Shown here piece by piece: positions 1-13,600 of a DNA stretch of 64,000 nt (positions are counted from its first letter, which is position 1; every line of letters begins with the position of its first letter). The position numbers and the translations under genes are program-made. The stretch is from Babylonia areolata. Taxonomy: Eukaryota; Mollusca; Gastropoda; Neogastropoda; Buccinidae. The notes below the pieces were generated by a model that saw nothing but the letters and a program-made list of their open reading frames with translations, did no database searches and was not told the origin of the DNA. The DNA lies in assembly GCF_041734735.1 (NCBI RefSeq), contig NC_134888.1, positions 39,533,330 to 39,597,329 on the forward strand. Direction: 5' to 3'.

Positions 1-17
1 GGTCCTTCCACGACATG

Positions 18-55
<38 letters not shown>

Positions 56-882
56 AATCCCCAGAGTTTCACTTTAAAGAATACCTTAAAAGTGTTATTT
101 CATTTTTTTTCCAGCCTCCTTGACAGTCTGCTCACACTTCAGTTTAACTTTTCTTCTACAAAGCAATTACTTACTCTGCCTCTTTTTCCCATCTTAACAA
201 CTCTGTTTTTTCAGCAACAGATTCAAATTCTTAATTCATTTCAATGATTGCACAGTATGTTTCATGACATGACACTTTTAGTCTGAAACAAATCCCAAAT
301 CAGATCTAAATCTGTTCAATTGCTTATTACATCTCTCTGACAAAATATGTTTGAAATTCGGAATTCTCTCCCATGTGTTGTGTACCACTACGGTGCAATG
401 TTTTCTGTTATTATTAGTCTACAATGCAAGTTTATTGATCAAAATGGATATTTAAAGAGATATTTGTTACTACAGATTTCTTTTCATAGGTTATGCTCAC
501 ATCACACAGGACCTCAGTGTAGGTTCTTATCTCAAAGATTAAAACAAAAAAAAACAACCAAAAAACAAACCACCTATCAAGGTCTAATCAGAGAGCAAAT
601 GGGAGCAAAAAAATCATGGTCAGTGGTGATCTGAGTCTGGGTGTATGTCCTTATTTTTTTCATGTATTAAACAAAACACATTAAGATCAGTGCTGCTTTC
701 ATTACAGTACTACTACTGAGCTTTAATGCTACTTCATAAGAAAAACCACCAATATTATTCCTGCGCTAACACTAAAACTAAGCTATGATGAAACTTCGTA
801 AGAAACAACATCATTATCATTTCTTCAAACAGCAAGCTGAATGTCATGCTTCAGACAAACCAAACAAAAAGATGATGTCTAC
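1..882 (-). other. Intron 29 (partial) with poly-A tract and SINE-2 remnant
   Basis: No coding potential supported. A 30-odd A run lies at about 19-53. A decayed copy of SINE family 2 is visible at about 343-545: TTGAAATTCGG and CACACAGGACCTCAGTGTAG match the better copy near 51240 and 51430. The rest is AT-rich and featureless to me. Confidence 0.6.
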
Positions 883-1659
883 CTTATTGAGATAGAAGCC
901 CTGTTCATCCACTTCTGGAGACTTGGGCCCTGCTGGCTGTGCATTTTGCTGCTGCTGCTGCTTCTGGAGACTGAAGGTGAACTGGAACCCGGATTTCTGT
1001 GACCCATCCTTGTTCGTCTCCGTTGTCGGGGACGTCATCTGACCCAGCCTGGCCTGGAAACCCGATGGCTTTGAACTGTCTGAGGTCGCGGGCGAGGCAG
1101 TACCGAACACAGACCCCTGCGCTGGCGTCTGAATCTTTTCTGGCTGGTCCTCGGTCGTCAACAGCTGTTGCAACAACCCCGAGCACGGTTCAGATTTCTC
1201 TGTGGGCGGAACCGTCGCTTGGGGTTTAGCGAATGAAAAGCCAGCGGTGTCTTTGGCTGCGGATGTGTTGACCCCAAAGGTAAATCCTGGTGTCTGAGCA
1301 GCAGCAGGAGCTCCGGGTTTCGAACCCCCGAACACAAAACCTGCAGGAGGTTTGGCTGTGGCCGTGGTGGTTGGGGTGACTGACACTGTTGTAGTGGTGG
1401 TGGTGGTGGTGGTGGTAGTGCCGAATGCCGGAGTTCCTGCTGTGGAAGCAGTTGACTGTGTGCCAAACACGGAGGAGGAGGACGGGGTGCCAAAACTGAA
1501 CTTGAACCCACCAGGAGTGGCAGCCTTGGTGGTGGTGGTGGTGGTGGTGGGCATCTCCGCAGGTTTCGCAGGCGTGCCGAACTTGAACCCACCAGCGTCT
1601 GACGTTGCTGGTGACGCCCCAAATCTGAAGCCACCGGCAGGGGCTGGCTTCCCTTCATC
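883..1659 (-). CDS. RANBP2: RANBP2 exon 29 of window (FG repeats, poly-Thr, poly-Gln)
   Basis: 777 nt, 259 codons, phase 0 at both ends. FG-type motifs in order: GGFRFGAS, GGFKFGTP, GGFKFSFGTP, SVFGTQ, PAFGTT, GFVFGGS, GFTFGVN, GFSFAK, SVFGTA, GFQFTFS. Contains two poly-Thr runs (7 and 11) and a run of five Gln. It ends SPEVDEQGFYLNK, which could lead into a further Ran-binding domain outside the window. Acceptor GTTGAACAG, donor GTAGAC. Confidence 0.92.
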
Positions 1660-4600
1660 CTGTTCAACACAAACCGCAAATAAAACATGCTGCCTTCCTC
1701 GTGAGACAGCCAGTCCTAGTGCACACAGACAGACACAAGTCAAAGTATGCACACACACACACACATACACACACAAAGAAACACACACAAATGAGCCCAG
1801 GCACACACACAACACACACACAAAACACATTTACAACCTCAAGCACACACACAACACACACATACAACCTCAAGCACACACACAACACACACATACAACC
1901 TCAAGCACACACACACTTAGTCTCAAATAGCTAAACAGAAGGGACAAACAATTTAGATGACTAACAAAATTATTCACAAAAATATAACTGGCTTGTGTTG
2001 GGCCAGACTGTCCTCCTTCCAAATGTTCAAGTGTGGGTTGAAGATAAAATCTATATCTATGTTTACCTGTAATAACTTGAATGAAATCAGATATCTAATC
2101 AAATATGTGTAATATACTGCTTAAAATACATAAATTTCTCTGACTGATTGAATCTTCTGAATGTTCCAACACAAACATAACAAAGATACTAAGGTTGTAA
2201 AGCACGTTTCAACCTGTCTGCCCGCTCTGCATGTGGCATGCATGCTCTTTTAGACTACTGTACAATAAATACTGTCCAGTCTTGAATAAACTCTATACGT
2301 CTTTGAGCATTTATTCTGCCTGTGTACTGTGTTCATGTCCAATGAAGGGAGAATCAACACATCTGGAGCTTCCTGTCTTAAAGTTTCTGTGTTTATTTCA
2401 CTGTGCCTCTTATTCATATTCACAGTGGTGAATGAGAAGTGCCAAGCATCAATAGCATGAAGTGACTGTTTTGTATGGAATGGGTCATATTGTATTATTT
2501 TACTGCATTGCATTGCATTGTACTGTACAGTATTTTAACACTTTTTGTCACAACAGGTTGCTCTATCTGGAATTCAGGCTCCTCCCTCCCCCACTCCCCA
2601 GAACAGCACATCCCCACTCCCCAGAACAGCACATCCCCACTCCCCAGAACAGCGCATCCCCACTCCCCAGAACAGCACATCCCCACTCCCCAGAACAGCG
2701 CATCCCCACTCCCCAGAACAGCACATCCCCACAGAGCATCCCCACTCCCCAGAACAGCGCATCCCCACTCCCCAGAACAGCACATCCCCACTCCCCAGAA
2801 CAGCACATCCCCACAGAGCATCCCCACTCCCCAGAACAGCACATCCCCACTCCCCAGAACAGAGCATCCCCACTCCCCAGAACAGCGCATCCCCACAGAG
2901 CAGAGTTACATCTTTTCCCCCCGTTTTCTTTTCTGTCTGCAACTGTGTTTGTTTCACACTCAAAATGTCTTATGTGTCTTTGGCCTCTCCAAGAGTAACA
3001 GTATTGGTTGTTGTTGCATTTCTCTCTGACTGCTTTATCCAGTTTCATATCACTGCAACCCTGAAATCAGAGTATGGCTGCCTACATGGCTGGGTAAAAA
3101 TGGTTATACACGTAAAAGCCCACCTGCGTACGTATGAGTGAAAGTGGGAGTTGTAGCCCATGAACGAAGAAGAAAAAGAAGAAGAAATCACTGCAAATAC
3201 TGGCAAGTCACCAAGCAACTTACGCTCTTGGCAACACCACCACCAATCTTGAGGCCACCAAACGTGCCAGCAGGAGCGGCGGAGGAGAAGGGGCTGTCTT
3301 TGGGGGCCGGCTTGACGTCCTCAGGTTTCAGGCCGGGTTTGAGGGCCTGGCAGGCCAGGCAGCGCTGAACGTCGGCCTTGTTGCTGACGTAACAACCAGT
3401 GCACTCCCAGCTGCCTTCCTCCGGCTTGAACATATCTGCCAGTGATGGCTGAAACCGTTCCACACATCGTCAATATCAGTCTCCAAACCACACACACAGA
3501 CACACAAAAAATAAAAACAGAGAAAGAACGTACAGACTGGTGATGGACATATAATGAGTGAATGTTCTGGAAAGGTTGGACGAATGGGGAAGACAGAATG
3601 AGAGAGATAGGAGACAGAATGAGAGAGAGAGAGGAGTGGCAGAGAATAAGAAGAGAGAGAACACAGAAAGAGCATCAATCTTTAGGTCAGAAAATCACAT
3701 TAAATGTTTGTTGAAAAAACCTGGATTACTCATGTCATGCTTCTATTTACACTGATCTTCACAGCAAAACTGGAAGGACCACAACTGGTTCCAGCAACCC
3801 ATGGTATTTTTCAGCAATCCTACAGTATCCAAGCTTGGTGAAAAACTGTTTTACAAAATAAATACTATTTCAGCTGAGGCTGAGAGAAATACAAAAAGAG
3901 CTTGTCTTACTCTGAGGCTCATTTTCCTGATAAGGATGGTCATCAAACACATTCATGCCACTGACATTCATAAAAAGAATCAGACTTTTCATACAGCAGT
4001 TATGTTTTCTGGTTTTTAATGATATCACTGGGATATGAAACAGACTGTCACTCTGAAGACTAGCTAAAATCCATCCTAACTCTTGTGAAACAGACTCAAT
4101 GAAAGAGATGGAAATGTTGCCATGGGACAAAGCCAGAGACTTTGCAAAATCAACATTTGAACATAGGGAAAAAGACAGAGAAAGAGGGAGGCAGTGCACA
4201 GATGTTGTTTGTTTGTTTTCTTTTGCTTTCAATTAGACTTGAAACAAGTGTATCATCACAGAACTTTTGTTTAAAAACTCCCTGAAGTCATCAACAATAC
4301 CAACAACACCAAATAACCATAATTATCATCACAGCACTGGTAAAGGAAAAAACAAACAAAAAAAAACAAACCCACTACATCCAAACAGACCCACCTGCTT
4401 TTCGTTCTGTTCAGCAGCAGCAGCAGGAGCAGGAGAAGTTCCGAACTTGAACCCGCCACCGCTGACTCCGCTGCTGCCTCCAAACACGCTTTTCTGAGCT
4501 CCACCCTCGCCAAACTTGAACCCCCCAAAAGAACCGCCGGCACCACTGTCGATCTTGAGGCCACCAAACGTGCCAGCAGGAGCGGCGGAGGAGAAGGGGC

Positions 4601-7600
4601 TGTCTTTGGGGGCCGGTTTGACATCCTCAGGTTTCAGGCCAGGTTTGAGGGCCTGGCAGGCCAGGCAGCGCTGAACATCGGCCTTGTTGCTGACGTAACA
4701 ACCAGTGCACTCCCAGCTGCCTTCCTCCGGCTTGAACATCTCTGCTAAGGACTGGATAAGACAGGTAAGACACAGAGCTAACACATCAGCCTGCTACTAA
4801 CACTAATCAAAGCATTTTTGCTTAAGCCTAGCCAACTGTAAAGAGGCTTTTGCTATGAACACTTACCTGAAGAATGGTTTCCAGATAGGAAACAAAAGTC
4901 ACATGTTAGTCTGCAGTTAGCACAAATAAATCAAAACAATTCATGTTGCTAACCGCCCAACCACCTGCAAAGGGGCCGTTTGCTACTAACAATAACTTGA
5001 TTGATGGTTTGCAGGTCCGAAACAAAAAGTAGTATATGTGTATATCTATCTACTCATAACATGGTGGTTGGAATACGGAAAAACAGAAACAGGTGTGGTA
5101 AGTCTGACAACTATTAATGCTAACTTGCTTGACTGCATGTTTGTTGAAGTTGAAAGTTAAATTCAAACTATAAGTATACACTTCTAGCTATACACCAACG
5201 GTAATTATGCACTGATGGCGATTTTGAAAAAAACAAACAAACATGCATATATATATCAGGCATAGCTGCTGAGTAAAATGAGAACCAAGACGGTTGCCCC
5301 GGAGATGATCTGACAATTTCATGCCCAATGAACATAAGACTTGAAACAAGTGTATCATCAAAGAACTATTGTTTTCAAAACTCCCTGAAGTCATGTTTTG
5401 ATGGTTCTATTCTTGTTTCTATAATCTTACAACTGAACTGGAAACCAACAGCTTTAGTCCAACACAGCACACACAAATATTTATCTGTACCACAAAATAT
5501 AACTAAAACTGTATCTTTCTGCCATTCTGCTATGTACTGGGGCTAAAAAAACATTCAAGCACGTTAAGCTATTCTGAAATGCAGCTGAAATTTCAACAAT
5601 TTCCTCAAAAATCTGTTTTCTGAAAGAATAATTGCCTTTTCTATTGCAGCAGTGCAAATCAACAGTAAAGCTGAGTATAAACTGAAAGCTCTAGCTGACG
5701 TTTCATGTACATTTTCTACAAGTCTGCAAGCAGCTTTATAATTGATTAAAACAATCCTCATCAAGCGTCTGGGCAACAGACTGCCAAACGAAGATTCTTT
5801 CCTACGGTCAATAACTTAGACAATATAGCAGAAAATGTAATACATCCTTTTTCATCACGTCCATTTCAGCCACAAGCCTGAACTATGCATCTAAGGAGAG
5901 AAAAAGACAACAAAAAAGCAAACAAACAGGACTGTACCTTGGGACCATCTGTTTTATCAGGCGATTTTGGGGTAGCAGCAGAAGCAGAAGCGTCAGCAGA
6001 TGTCTCGCCAGCGGCCACCTCCTTCTGACAGCTCTCAAATACAGACTTGAACTCTCCTGCTTTGTCAGGGTTCTTGAACTTGACGGCAAACTTCTCCAAC
6101 TTCATCTCTTCTTCGGCAAAGTCATGGGCAGTGTAGCACCAGGCTCTGTCTGAAGCGCTAAGCGGCGTCAGCTTCATGTCAGCTGAGATGTAGTGGTTGG
6201 CACACACTTTCAGCACCTTGGAACAGAAAAACAAAGTGGTTGGCACACACTTTCAGCACCTTGGAACAGAAAAACAAAGTGGTTGGCACACACTTTCAGC
6301 ACCTTGGAACAGAAAAATAAAGTGGCTGGCACACACTTTCAGCACCTTGGAACAGAAAAACAAAGAGTTGGCACACACTTTCAGCACCTTGGAACAGAAA
6401 AACAAAGAGTTGGCACACACTTTCAGCACCTTGGAACAGAAAAACACAGTGGTTGGCACACACTTTCAGCACCTTGGAACAGAAAAACACAGTGGTTGGC
6501 ACACACTCTCAGGATTTTTTTAATATTTTATATAATCATTTCTCTTTGTTTCACACAAAAATGGCAAAAATATGTCCTCAAATTACCATTCAGATGTTTG
6601 CCCTGTCCTTCGACCGAATTAAACAAAAAGAGAAAATATGATATCATTAGCAATTACAGTATGTGGTTTTGAGTCAAGTTCTCCTCTACTGCTACTGCCT
6701 TACCTGTTCCCGGCGCATGATGACACGGAATCGTGGCGCCGCGCCAGCAGACCTGAGGATCTTGAGCTCCCCAATCCCTCTCTCCTTCCACTGGCTGGTC
6801 TCCGTGTCAAAGCGGAACAACTTCACTCTGTCACTGAACACCTGCCACATAAAACAGGCCGTACAAAATCTAGTGAACATTTTTTGTGTGGATTTTCACA
6901 TCAAGAACCAACTAGGTAAACCTTGTCACTGAGTGCTGTGGGCCAACACTGCACAATTAATACCAAGAAGTAACTGTGGATATACCTCCACTGCTGTGGT
7001 AAGAAACTCTAGGGAGAGCTGGACAGTACAAGGTCTTCAGAGAAGAAGCCCCCCTCAGTCAAGTGTTTCGGCCCTTAACTCCTTACACTCTAAGGGGGCC
7101 GGGCCACACCCTGGTCATGACTCCTAGATGCCCTTGTACTGCCACATTTTCTTCTTTTTTTTCTTCTGCTCCTCAGCAGGTTCAAACCCATGCCTCCAGG
7201 GTGGTCGCCATTTCAGAACTGAATCACCTTTTCTGGCAGACGTTTTAACCACTGGAACTTTTTTCTGCTGCTTCTGCCATTGCCTTGAGAGCCCATGTCC
7301 TCTCTCTGCCAGAAATCGACAGCTGTTTCATGAGGCTATAGGCAGATGCGCCCACAAACCCTCTTGCACCAATCTCAATGGCGAGGACTTTGGCATGCAA
7401 TGTACTTAATGCACTTATTAACAAAATGTAGAGAACTGTATTGTGTAAGAATCTATTTGGTTACAGTTTCAATTTGGTTAGTCTTATTCTGCCAAAACTT
7501 TTTTTTATGTCATGCTTTCACGCTTCCAGATTTTCTTTTCCACTCAGATGTAGAATGATTCAAATCATTTTCTGTTCCACTCTGATGTAGAATGACTCAA

Positions 7601-10600
7601 ACGATTCAACACAACATGCTGCTTTCTCTTATGCACATCATCTCACATGCACATCATCTCACATGCACAAACAGAATGTTCTTCTGCTTTTTAAAGACCG
7701 TCTGTTTCATACATTTTTCCAACAAAACCTGTTTGATCTTAAATCTTCCTTGCACATTCATTCACCACTGACTTCCCCACGCTTCCTATTTCAAGCAAAA
7801 TCTGGATTCAATAACAACAAAAACACTTGCGATACAGGCCTCATAAAGATATCAAATCAAAGCACACCACAAGAAATGTACCAGTTTTAAGAGGCACATA
7901 TTTCCAGATTTCTTTTTCCAGCAGTCAACACCAAAATGAACACAAGCACTTAACACGAAAATCCCTATTTTAAATGTACTTTTCACTTCCAGTCTCTAAT
8001 CAAGACAAAAATCTAGGTTTGAAATTCGAGTGCAATTCTCCTTTGACAGCCTCCTTTTCTTCATAGGATTTTGCCAACACAAATCATAATTTCCAGCCAT
8101 GGAGACTGGACACTGAAAATTTCCAGGAAATCCAGGTGTGTTTGTGGCCATGCACTTTATCAAACACACCTGTATTCCTCATTCATATCCTACATCCTTA
8201 AGTCTGTTCGGAGTGCATGCTCTAAGTTCATTCACATGGGTATAAACACTCATACAACAGGACTTTTTCATGGCTTTTCTTCAAGTAGTCATCATCTCTT
8301 TATCTTTAAAATTATTCACGCAGACACGCAACTGTTTCATTCCACTTAGAAAAATAAAAGTTCACAAGAAACTTAGTATCCTCTACGCTCCTTAAACACT
8401 TCTTCCAAGGATTTTACCTGGCATTTTGCTATCATTCAATCCTGCACAGATCTTCACAGACTTTTTTCTTTTTCCTCTGAAGCCTCAGATTTCTGCTTTG
8501 AAATCCTGCCAGATGACTGGCTGCACTTCTCTCCTGCCTTTATCACTTTCAGCTCCATTTTAACAGTCTGCTGGCCCTGTTATTGCTCTGCCGTCACATA
8601 ATTCTATTAACTGTTTCTTTGACTTAGGGAGAGAGCAAGCAAAAATTTTAGGAGTCAAGTAGATTTTTCTTTAAATCTACATGTCCCCGACAACTAAAAA
8701 TAATCAGGGAAATTACCTCCATGACAACTAAAAAAAATTATTTGCAAAAATGTAGCTGTGCTGAACACACGCCCGACCACAACCCCACCCCGTCACACAC
8801 CTTGGTTTCATCCTCCTCCCCGGTCTTATTCTCCACCAGCTCTGGCAGGTCGATGATGGGCTTGAAGTCCACATTGGGTTCATACTCCTCCACTGCCTCG
8901 TCCTCCTTCCCCCCAGGGGACTTCACAGGGCTACCACTCTGAGCAAACAGTGGCTGACAGCTGGCCTGGAAACCAGCTGCTCCTTCTTTGGGCTGAAACA
9001 CAAATGCAACAAATAGGCAGGGTTTTTTGTTGTAGAAACTGATGGTCACAAATAAAACCATGTGTGATAACTCAGCTGAACAAAGGATCATTTCAGAGCT
9101 GATCATCATGCGGCTCTGAAAACGTTCAAAATCACACACAGAACAAACTGCTTTCGTTAAATAAAAGATAACTACTATTTCGAAAAATAAGCAGTGTTTT
9201 GTGGGGTGTTTTAAAATGTTATTTTAATAGGATTTTAAAGGCTCGACCAGTTTCCCCAAGAATGTCAGTGACTGTACCATCTCAACACCCAACAGGAAAG
9301 AAAGCCTCCCCAAGACGGATGTACAAAAAGGATTTTCCCTCCTGTGCATTTTAAGCCCGATAAAGATCTGACAATGGATTACAAAAGCAAGCTACACCGT
9401 GTCCTCGCCTCTCCCTTGTGACTCACGAAGCAACACACCTTGAAAGCCTCTGAAGCAGCCGACTGGGTACTGAGGCTGGCAAAGCTGGCAGACCCTGACG
9501 TCGACCCTTGCCCAAAAACAAACGCCTGAGGGGTCGCCGAACCTCCGGACCCACTGACGCCCACTGCCGAGCTTGGCGTGGTCACCACTGCTGCAGTCCC
9601 AAACGCTGACACCGCCGGTTTTGACGGGGTGAAAGTGAACCCAGCAAAAGGCTTGGGGGCATCACTGCTGGTGGGGGTGGTGGTGGTGGTGGTGGTGCTG
9701 GAGGAGGCGGACACCGTCGTTGCGGATGGGGAGGAGACTTTGATGGCGCTCTCCTTCAGCTTGAACTGAGGGCTGGCCTTGGGCTTGTCCTCTGACGGAG
9801 GGGGGTCCGCCACCTTGATCACTGGCGTGGTGGAGAAGGTGAACCCCCCAAACGTGGCCTTCCCTGTCTGGGCGGCACTCTGAGGTGGTGCTGGAGGTCG
9901 GATGGTCGCTGGTAACGTGGACACCACCGCCTGGCGACAGTCATCAGCATGCATCATCTCATCAGCCTGGGCTTTTTTGCTTACACAGCTTCTGTAGTGC
10001 CACGCATCCCACTGATGTGACCTAACCTAATTCCATACCTTTTCCAGACCAGACTGCATGTTCCTCAACAAACACAAAGCCAATCTGAATAATGAAAAAA
10101 TAAATTATTATGCTGCATCACTGACAGAAGAGACTGGCAGATGTCAAATAGTACTGATGACAAGTTTTTCTCACTTTAAGTCTTTCTTTTCAATTATTAA
10201 GCTCTTTCTTGAATGGTACTGGTCAAGGCTCTTTACTAAACCTCCAAGACTTTTCATGGTACTGGTCAAGGCTCTTTATTAAACCTCCAAGACTTTTCAT
10301 GGTACTGGTCAAGGCTCTTTATTAAACCTCCAAGACTTTTCATGGTACTGGTCAAGGCTCTTTACTAAACCTCCAAGACTTTTCATGGTACTGGTCAAGG
10401 CTCTTTATTAAACCTCCAAGACTTTTCATGGTACTGGTCAAGGCTCTTTACTAAACCTCCAAGACTTTTCATGGTACTGGTCAAGGCTCTTTACTAAACC
10501 TCCAAGACTTTTCATGGTACTGGTCAAGGCTCTTTACTAAACCTCCAAGACTTTTCCAGACCCTGAAGAGTAAAACAATTTTCCCCAAGACTTTCCCAGC

Positions 10601-13600
10601 CCTGGAAATGGTTCTCTCGTTTTTCCAAGACATTTTCAAACTTCCATAACTCTGTACACACCCTGACAGAATGTATCAGCATGATGTTTTTCTGAACACA
10701 AGCTCTGAACTGCTGACAGCGCTTGCATGAACAGCATGCAATATCAGCGACAGGAGCGACAGCAGGGTGGTCAGAGCTGTAGGAGTTTCAATCTGAGGGT
10801 CTTGGGTTAAATCCCAGTATCTGCATCTGATAGATCAAGCATGGAGATTTTGTTCCAGTTCACCAAGGCTGACATACGTTTAGACATGATAGTTCCTAAA
10901 CACCCTTATATCAAACATGCATGTTAGAGATCCATGTCAGCATTCAGTGGTTTATGGAAACACAGCAGCATGAATACTCTATAAAACGGAGTATGACTGC
11001 CTCAATGGCAGAGTGAAAATGGTCAACCACTTCAGATATGAGCGAACATGGGAGATGCAGCCCATTAATGCAAATGAAGTATCACCAGCATGGCATTGTT
11101 CTTCCACAGATTCTGCACTGTGACACTATGTGGGAGAAAATCATAGATCAGACTAGCATTTTTCGTACAAGAGTTCTCTACTGGTTACACTGTTTAGGTA
11201 AACAGTAAAAACAAGTATGGCCTTTGTTTTAATACATGGTTTCTAATGGATTGTGTTTAGTTGAACAGTGTACATCAACATACAAGGGGAACAAATTTAT
11301 AAGTCGTTTCTGTTGTTGCTTTTTGGGAGTGGAAGGGGGTGTTCAAAGCATACAAGTATGAATGACAAACCTCGGGTATTATCTGACAATTTAAATATAT
11401 ATGTTCTCAAACTCAAACCATGATTCTGTGCAATTCTGCTGAAAGCAACTTAACCGTTTTCATAATGTAGAAGAGCTTCCCTCTGAACACAGAACACTTC
11501 GCAATCTCAGTGCATAAGGTGACCCCCTCTCTCCCTGTGTTCACTTAGTGGTGTGAGACCTATCCCCTCTCACTGTGTTCACTTACAGTGGTGTGAGACC
11601 TATCCCCCCTCTCTCACTGTGTTCACTTACAGTGGTGTGAGACCTATCCCCCTTCTCTCACTGTGTTCACTTACAGTGGTGTGAGACCTATCCCCCCTCT
11701 CTCCCTGTGTTCACTTACAGTGGTGTGAGACCTATCCCCCCTCTCTCACTGTGTTCACTTACAGTGGTGTGAGACCTATCCCCTCTCTCACTGTGTTCAC
11801 TTACAGTGGTGTGAGACCTATCCCCCCTCTCTCACTGTGTTCACTTACAGTGGTGTGAGACCTATCCCCCCTCTCTCACTGTGTTCACTCAGTGGTGTGA
11901 GACCTATCCCCCCCCTCTCTCACTGTGTTCACTTACAGTGGTGTGAGACCTATCCCCCCCCTCTCTCACTGTGTTCACTTACAGTGGTGTGAGACCTATC
12001 CCCCCTCTCTCTCACTGTGTTCACTTACAGTGGTGTGAGACCTATCCCCCCTCTCTCTCACTGTGTTCACTTACAGTGGTGTGAGACCTATCCCCCCTCT
12101 CTCTCACTGTGTTCACTTACAGCGGTGTGAGACCTATCCCCCCTCTCACTGTGTTCACTTACAGCGGTGTGAGACCTATCCCCCCTCTCACTGTGTTCAC
12201 TTAGTGGTGTGAGACCTATCCCCCCTCTAACTGTGTTCACTTACAGTGGTGTGAGACCTATCCCCCCTCTAACTGTGTTCACTTACAGTGGTGTGAGACC
12301 TATCCCCCCTCTCACTGTGTTCACTTACAGTGGTGTGAGACCTATCCCCCCCTCTCTCTCTGTGATCACTTACAGTGGTGTGAGACCTATCCCCCCCCTT
12401 CTCTCTCTGTGATCACTTACAGTGGTGTGAGACCTATCCCCCCCTCTCTCCCTGTGATCACTTAAGTGGTGTGAGACCTATCCCCCCCCTTCTCTCTCTG
12501 TGATCACTTAGTGGTGTGAGACCTATCCCCCCCTCTCTCACTGTGATCACTTACAGTGATGTGAGACCTATCCCCCCCCCCCACTGTGTTCACTTACAGT
12601 GGTGTGAGACCTATCCCCCCCGCCCCTCACTGTGTTCACTTACAGTGGTGTGAGACCTATCCCCCCTCTCTCACTGTGTTCACTTACAGTGGTGTGAGAC
12701 CTATCCCCCCTCTCTCCCTGTGTTCACTTACAGTGGTGTGAGACCTATCCCCTCTCACTGTGTTCACTTACAGTGGTGTGAGACCTATCCCCCCTCTCTC
12801 ACCGTGTTCACTTACAGTGGTGTGAGACCTATCCCCCCCCCTCTCCCTGTGTTCACTTACAGTGGTGTGAGACCTATCCCCCCTCTCTCTCTCAACTTAT
12901 TCACTTACAATGGTGTGAGGAGTGACCCCCTTTCTCTATTCACTCACAGTGGTGTGAGCTATGACCCCTTCTCCCTGTATTCATTCACAGTGGTGTGAGC
13001 TGTGATCCCTTCTCCCTGTATTCACTCACAGTGGTGTGAGCTGTGATCCCTTCTCCCTGTATTCACTCACAGTGGTGTAAAGTGTGACCCCCTTTATTCA
13101 CTCACAGTGGTGTGAGCTGTGATCCCTTCTCCCTGTATTCACTCACAGTGGTGTAAAGTGTGACCCCCTTTATTCACTCACAGTGGTGTGAAGTGTGACC
13201 CCCTTTCAATATTCACCCACAGTGGTGTGAAGTGTGACCCCCTTTATTCACTCACAGTGGTGTGAGCTGTGATCCCTTCTCCCTGTATTCACTCACAGCG
13301 GTGTGAGCTGTGATCCCTTCTCCCTGTATTCATTCACTCACAGCGGTGTGAGCTGTGATCCCTTCTCCCTGTATTCATTCACTTACAGCGGTGTGAAGTA
13401 TGACACCCCCCCTCTCTATTCACTCAGTGGTGTGAAGTGTGACCCCCTTTATTCACTTACAGCGGTGTGAGCTGTGATCCCTTCTCCCTGTATTCACTCA
13501 CAGCGGTGTGAGCTGTGATCCCTTCTCCCTGTATTCATTCACTCACAGCGGTGTGAGCTGTGATCCCTTCTCCCTGTATTCACTCACAGTGGTGTGAGCT

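Noticed and set aside
1660-1830. Upstream extension of the exon 29 open frame to an ATG at 1830
   Set aside because: The extension is CA-repeat translation; a good acceptor (TTGAACAG) at 1660 keeps phase with exon 28.
5188-5394. Small minus-strand frame in intron 26
   Set aside because: Overlaps the 60-bp duplicated intron sequence; no family resemblance.
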